This document shows, piece after piece, positions 63,474 through 63,634 of a DNA stretch of 63,634 nucleotides; within the stretch, counting starts at the first letter, position 1, and each line of letters opens with the position of its first letter. The position numbers and the translations under genes were made by a program. Under the pieces are notes generated by a model. That model was not told the origin of the DNA and made no database searches. It saw only the letters and a list, made by a program, of their open reading frames with translations. Origin of the DNA: Bacillus sp. JCM 19041 (GTDB lineage Bacteria; Bacillota; Bacilli; Bacillales; Bacillaceae_D). The stretch is taken from contig BAXC01000011.1 of NCBI GenBank assembly GCA_001310375.1, positions 1-63,634 on the forward strand, in the 5' to 3' direction.

Positions 63474-63634
63474 ATGGCATCTGTCAACGGTAAATGGCTG
63501 ACTGGAATGGAATGAAAGGAATTTAAGGAGTTGATAGATTCTCAGAACCAAGACCCTCTTGGCATTGAAGAAAAACCCATTTTTCTTCTTGCTACCGGCG
63601 AGGGAGCCCGAATGAAACCGGGGGTTGGGGGACG
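63474..63634 (+). CDS. Possible partial ORF at window edge
   Basis: ATG 63474 reads MASVNGKWLTGME to a TGA; a one-base gain would continue KEFKELIDSQNQDPLGIEEK...GEGARMKPGVGG to the edge. No clear ribosome site. Tentative. Otherwise the 63388-63634 stretch holds nothing recognised. Confidence 0.25.

Noticed and set aside
1..63634. CRISPR array or insertion sequence
   Set aside because: No regularly spaced repeats and no transposase; repeats seen are att, arm, operator and hairpin types.

Overview
The window is from a low-GC Bacillaceae chromosome (Bacillus-like; the species cannot be fixed from this sequence). Evidence: strong AGGAGG ribosome sites, sigma-A promoters, a host tRNA-Asn/tRNA-Thr pair, an arbitrium-type (AimR/AimP) locus, and an ICEBs1-type conjugative element. 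Almost everything after the two tRNA genes is mobile DNA: a complete siphovirus-type prophage (about 117-52943) followed directly by the left part of an ICEBs1-like element (about 53000 to beyond the right edge).

Prophage. It sits in the 3' end of tRNA-Thr; a 42-bp core repeat is found at 144-185 and 52902-52943. From the left: integrase, CI-type repressor with an S24 peptidase domain, a broken Cro, an excisionase-like protein, ERF annealing protein and a Gam-like protein. A long early operon of very small proteins follows (4.4-9.5 kb), in which tiny membrane-peptide genes run on the opposite strand. Next come a second divergent repressor pair with clear operators, a Rha-type antirepressor, replication genes (replisome organizer, DnaC loader), a sigma-like regulator, HNH, SSB, dUTPase and a DUF1064 nuclease, and a RinA/ArpU-like late regulator. 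A highly structured leader RNA with a terminator precedes the late operon: TerS, TerL, portal, minor capsid proteins, scaffold, major capsid, collagen-like decoration protein, connectors, tail tube, tail chaperones, a SHOCT moron, tape measure, Dit, Tal and a beta-helix tail spike. The lysis cassette is XhlA, holin and amidase with CW_7 repeats.

Prophage right arm (43.4-52.8 kb), accessory. It holds a HEPN-motif gene inserted into the lysin 3' end, an ATP-dependent DNA ligase operon under a LexA-like box, a lipoprotein, a divergent XRE gene plus a cassette of FtsK-type ATPase, replication-relaxation protein, VirB2-like membrane protein and RHH-like protein, and an arbitrium-like aimR-aimP pair with a tandemly repeated candidate pheromone and a downstream inverted-repeat operator, next to attR.

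ICE. An AAA_13/RecF-like ATPase with a CxxC motif, an ICEBs1-type integrase, ImmA, ImmR, Cro-like and Xis-like proteins, a long structured leader, a YdcP-like DUF961 protein, ConQ coupling ATPase, oriT and NicK relaxase. Its ImmR and Cro-like proteins resemble the prophage CI and Cro.

Data quality. More than twenty genes are interrupted by single-base frameshifts, nearly all explained by one base lost from (occasionally added to) a short homopolymer. This looks more like residual sequencing or assembly error than biological decay, so the broken genes are described with their restored products.
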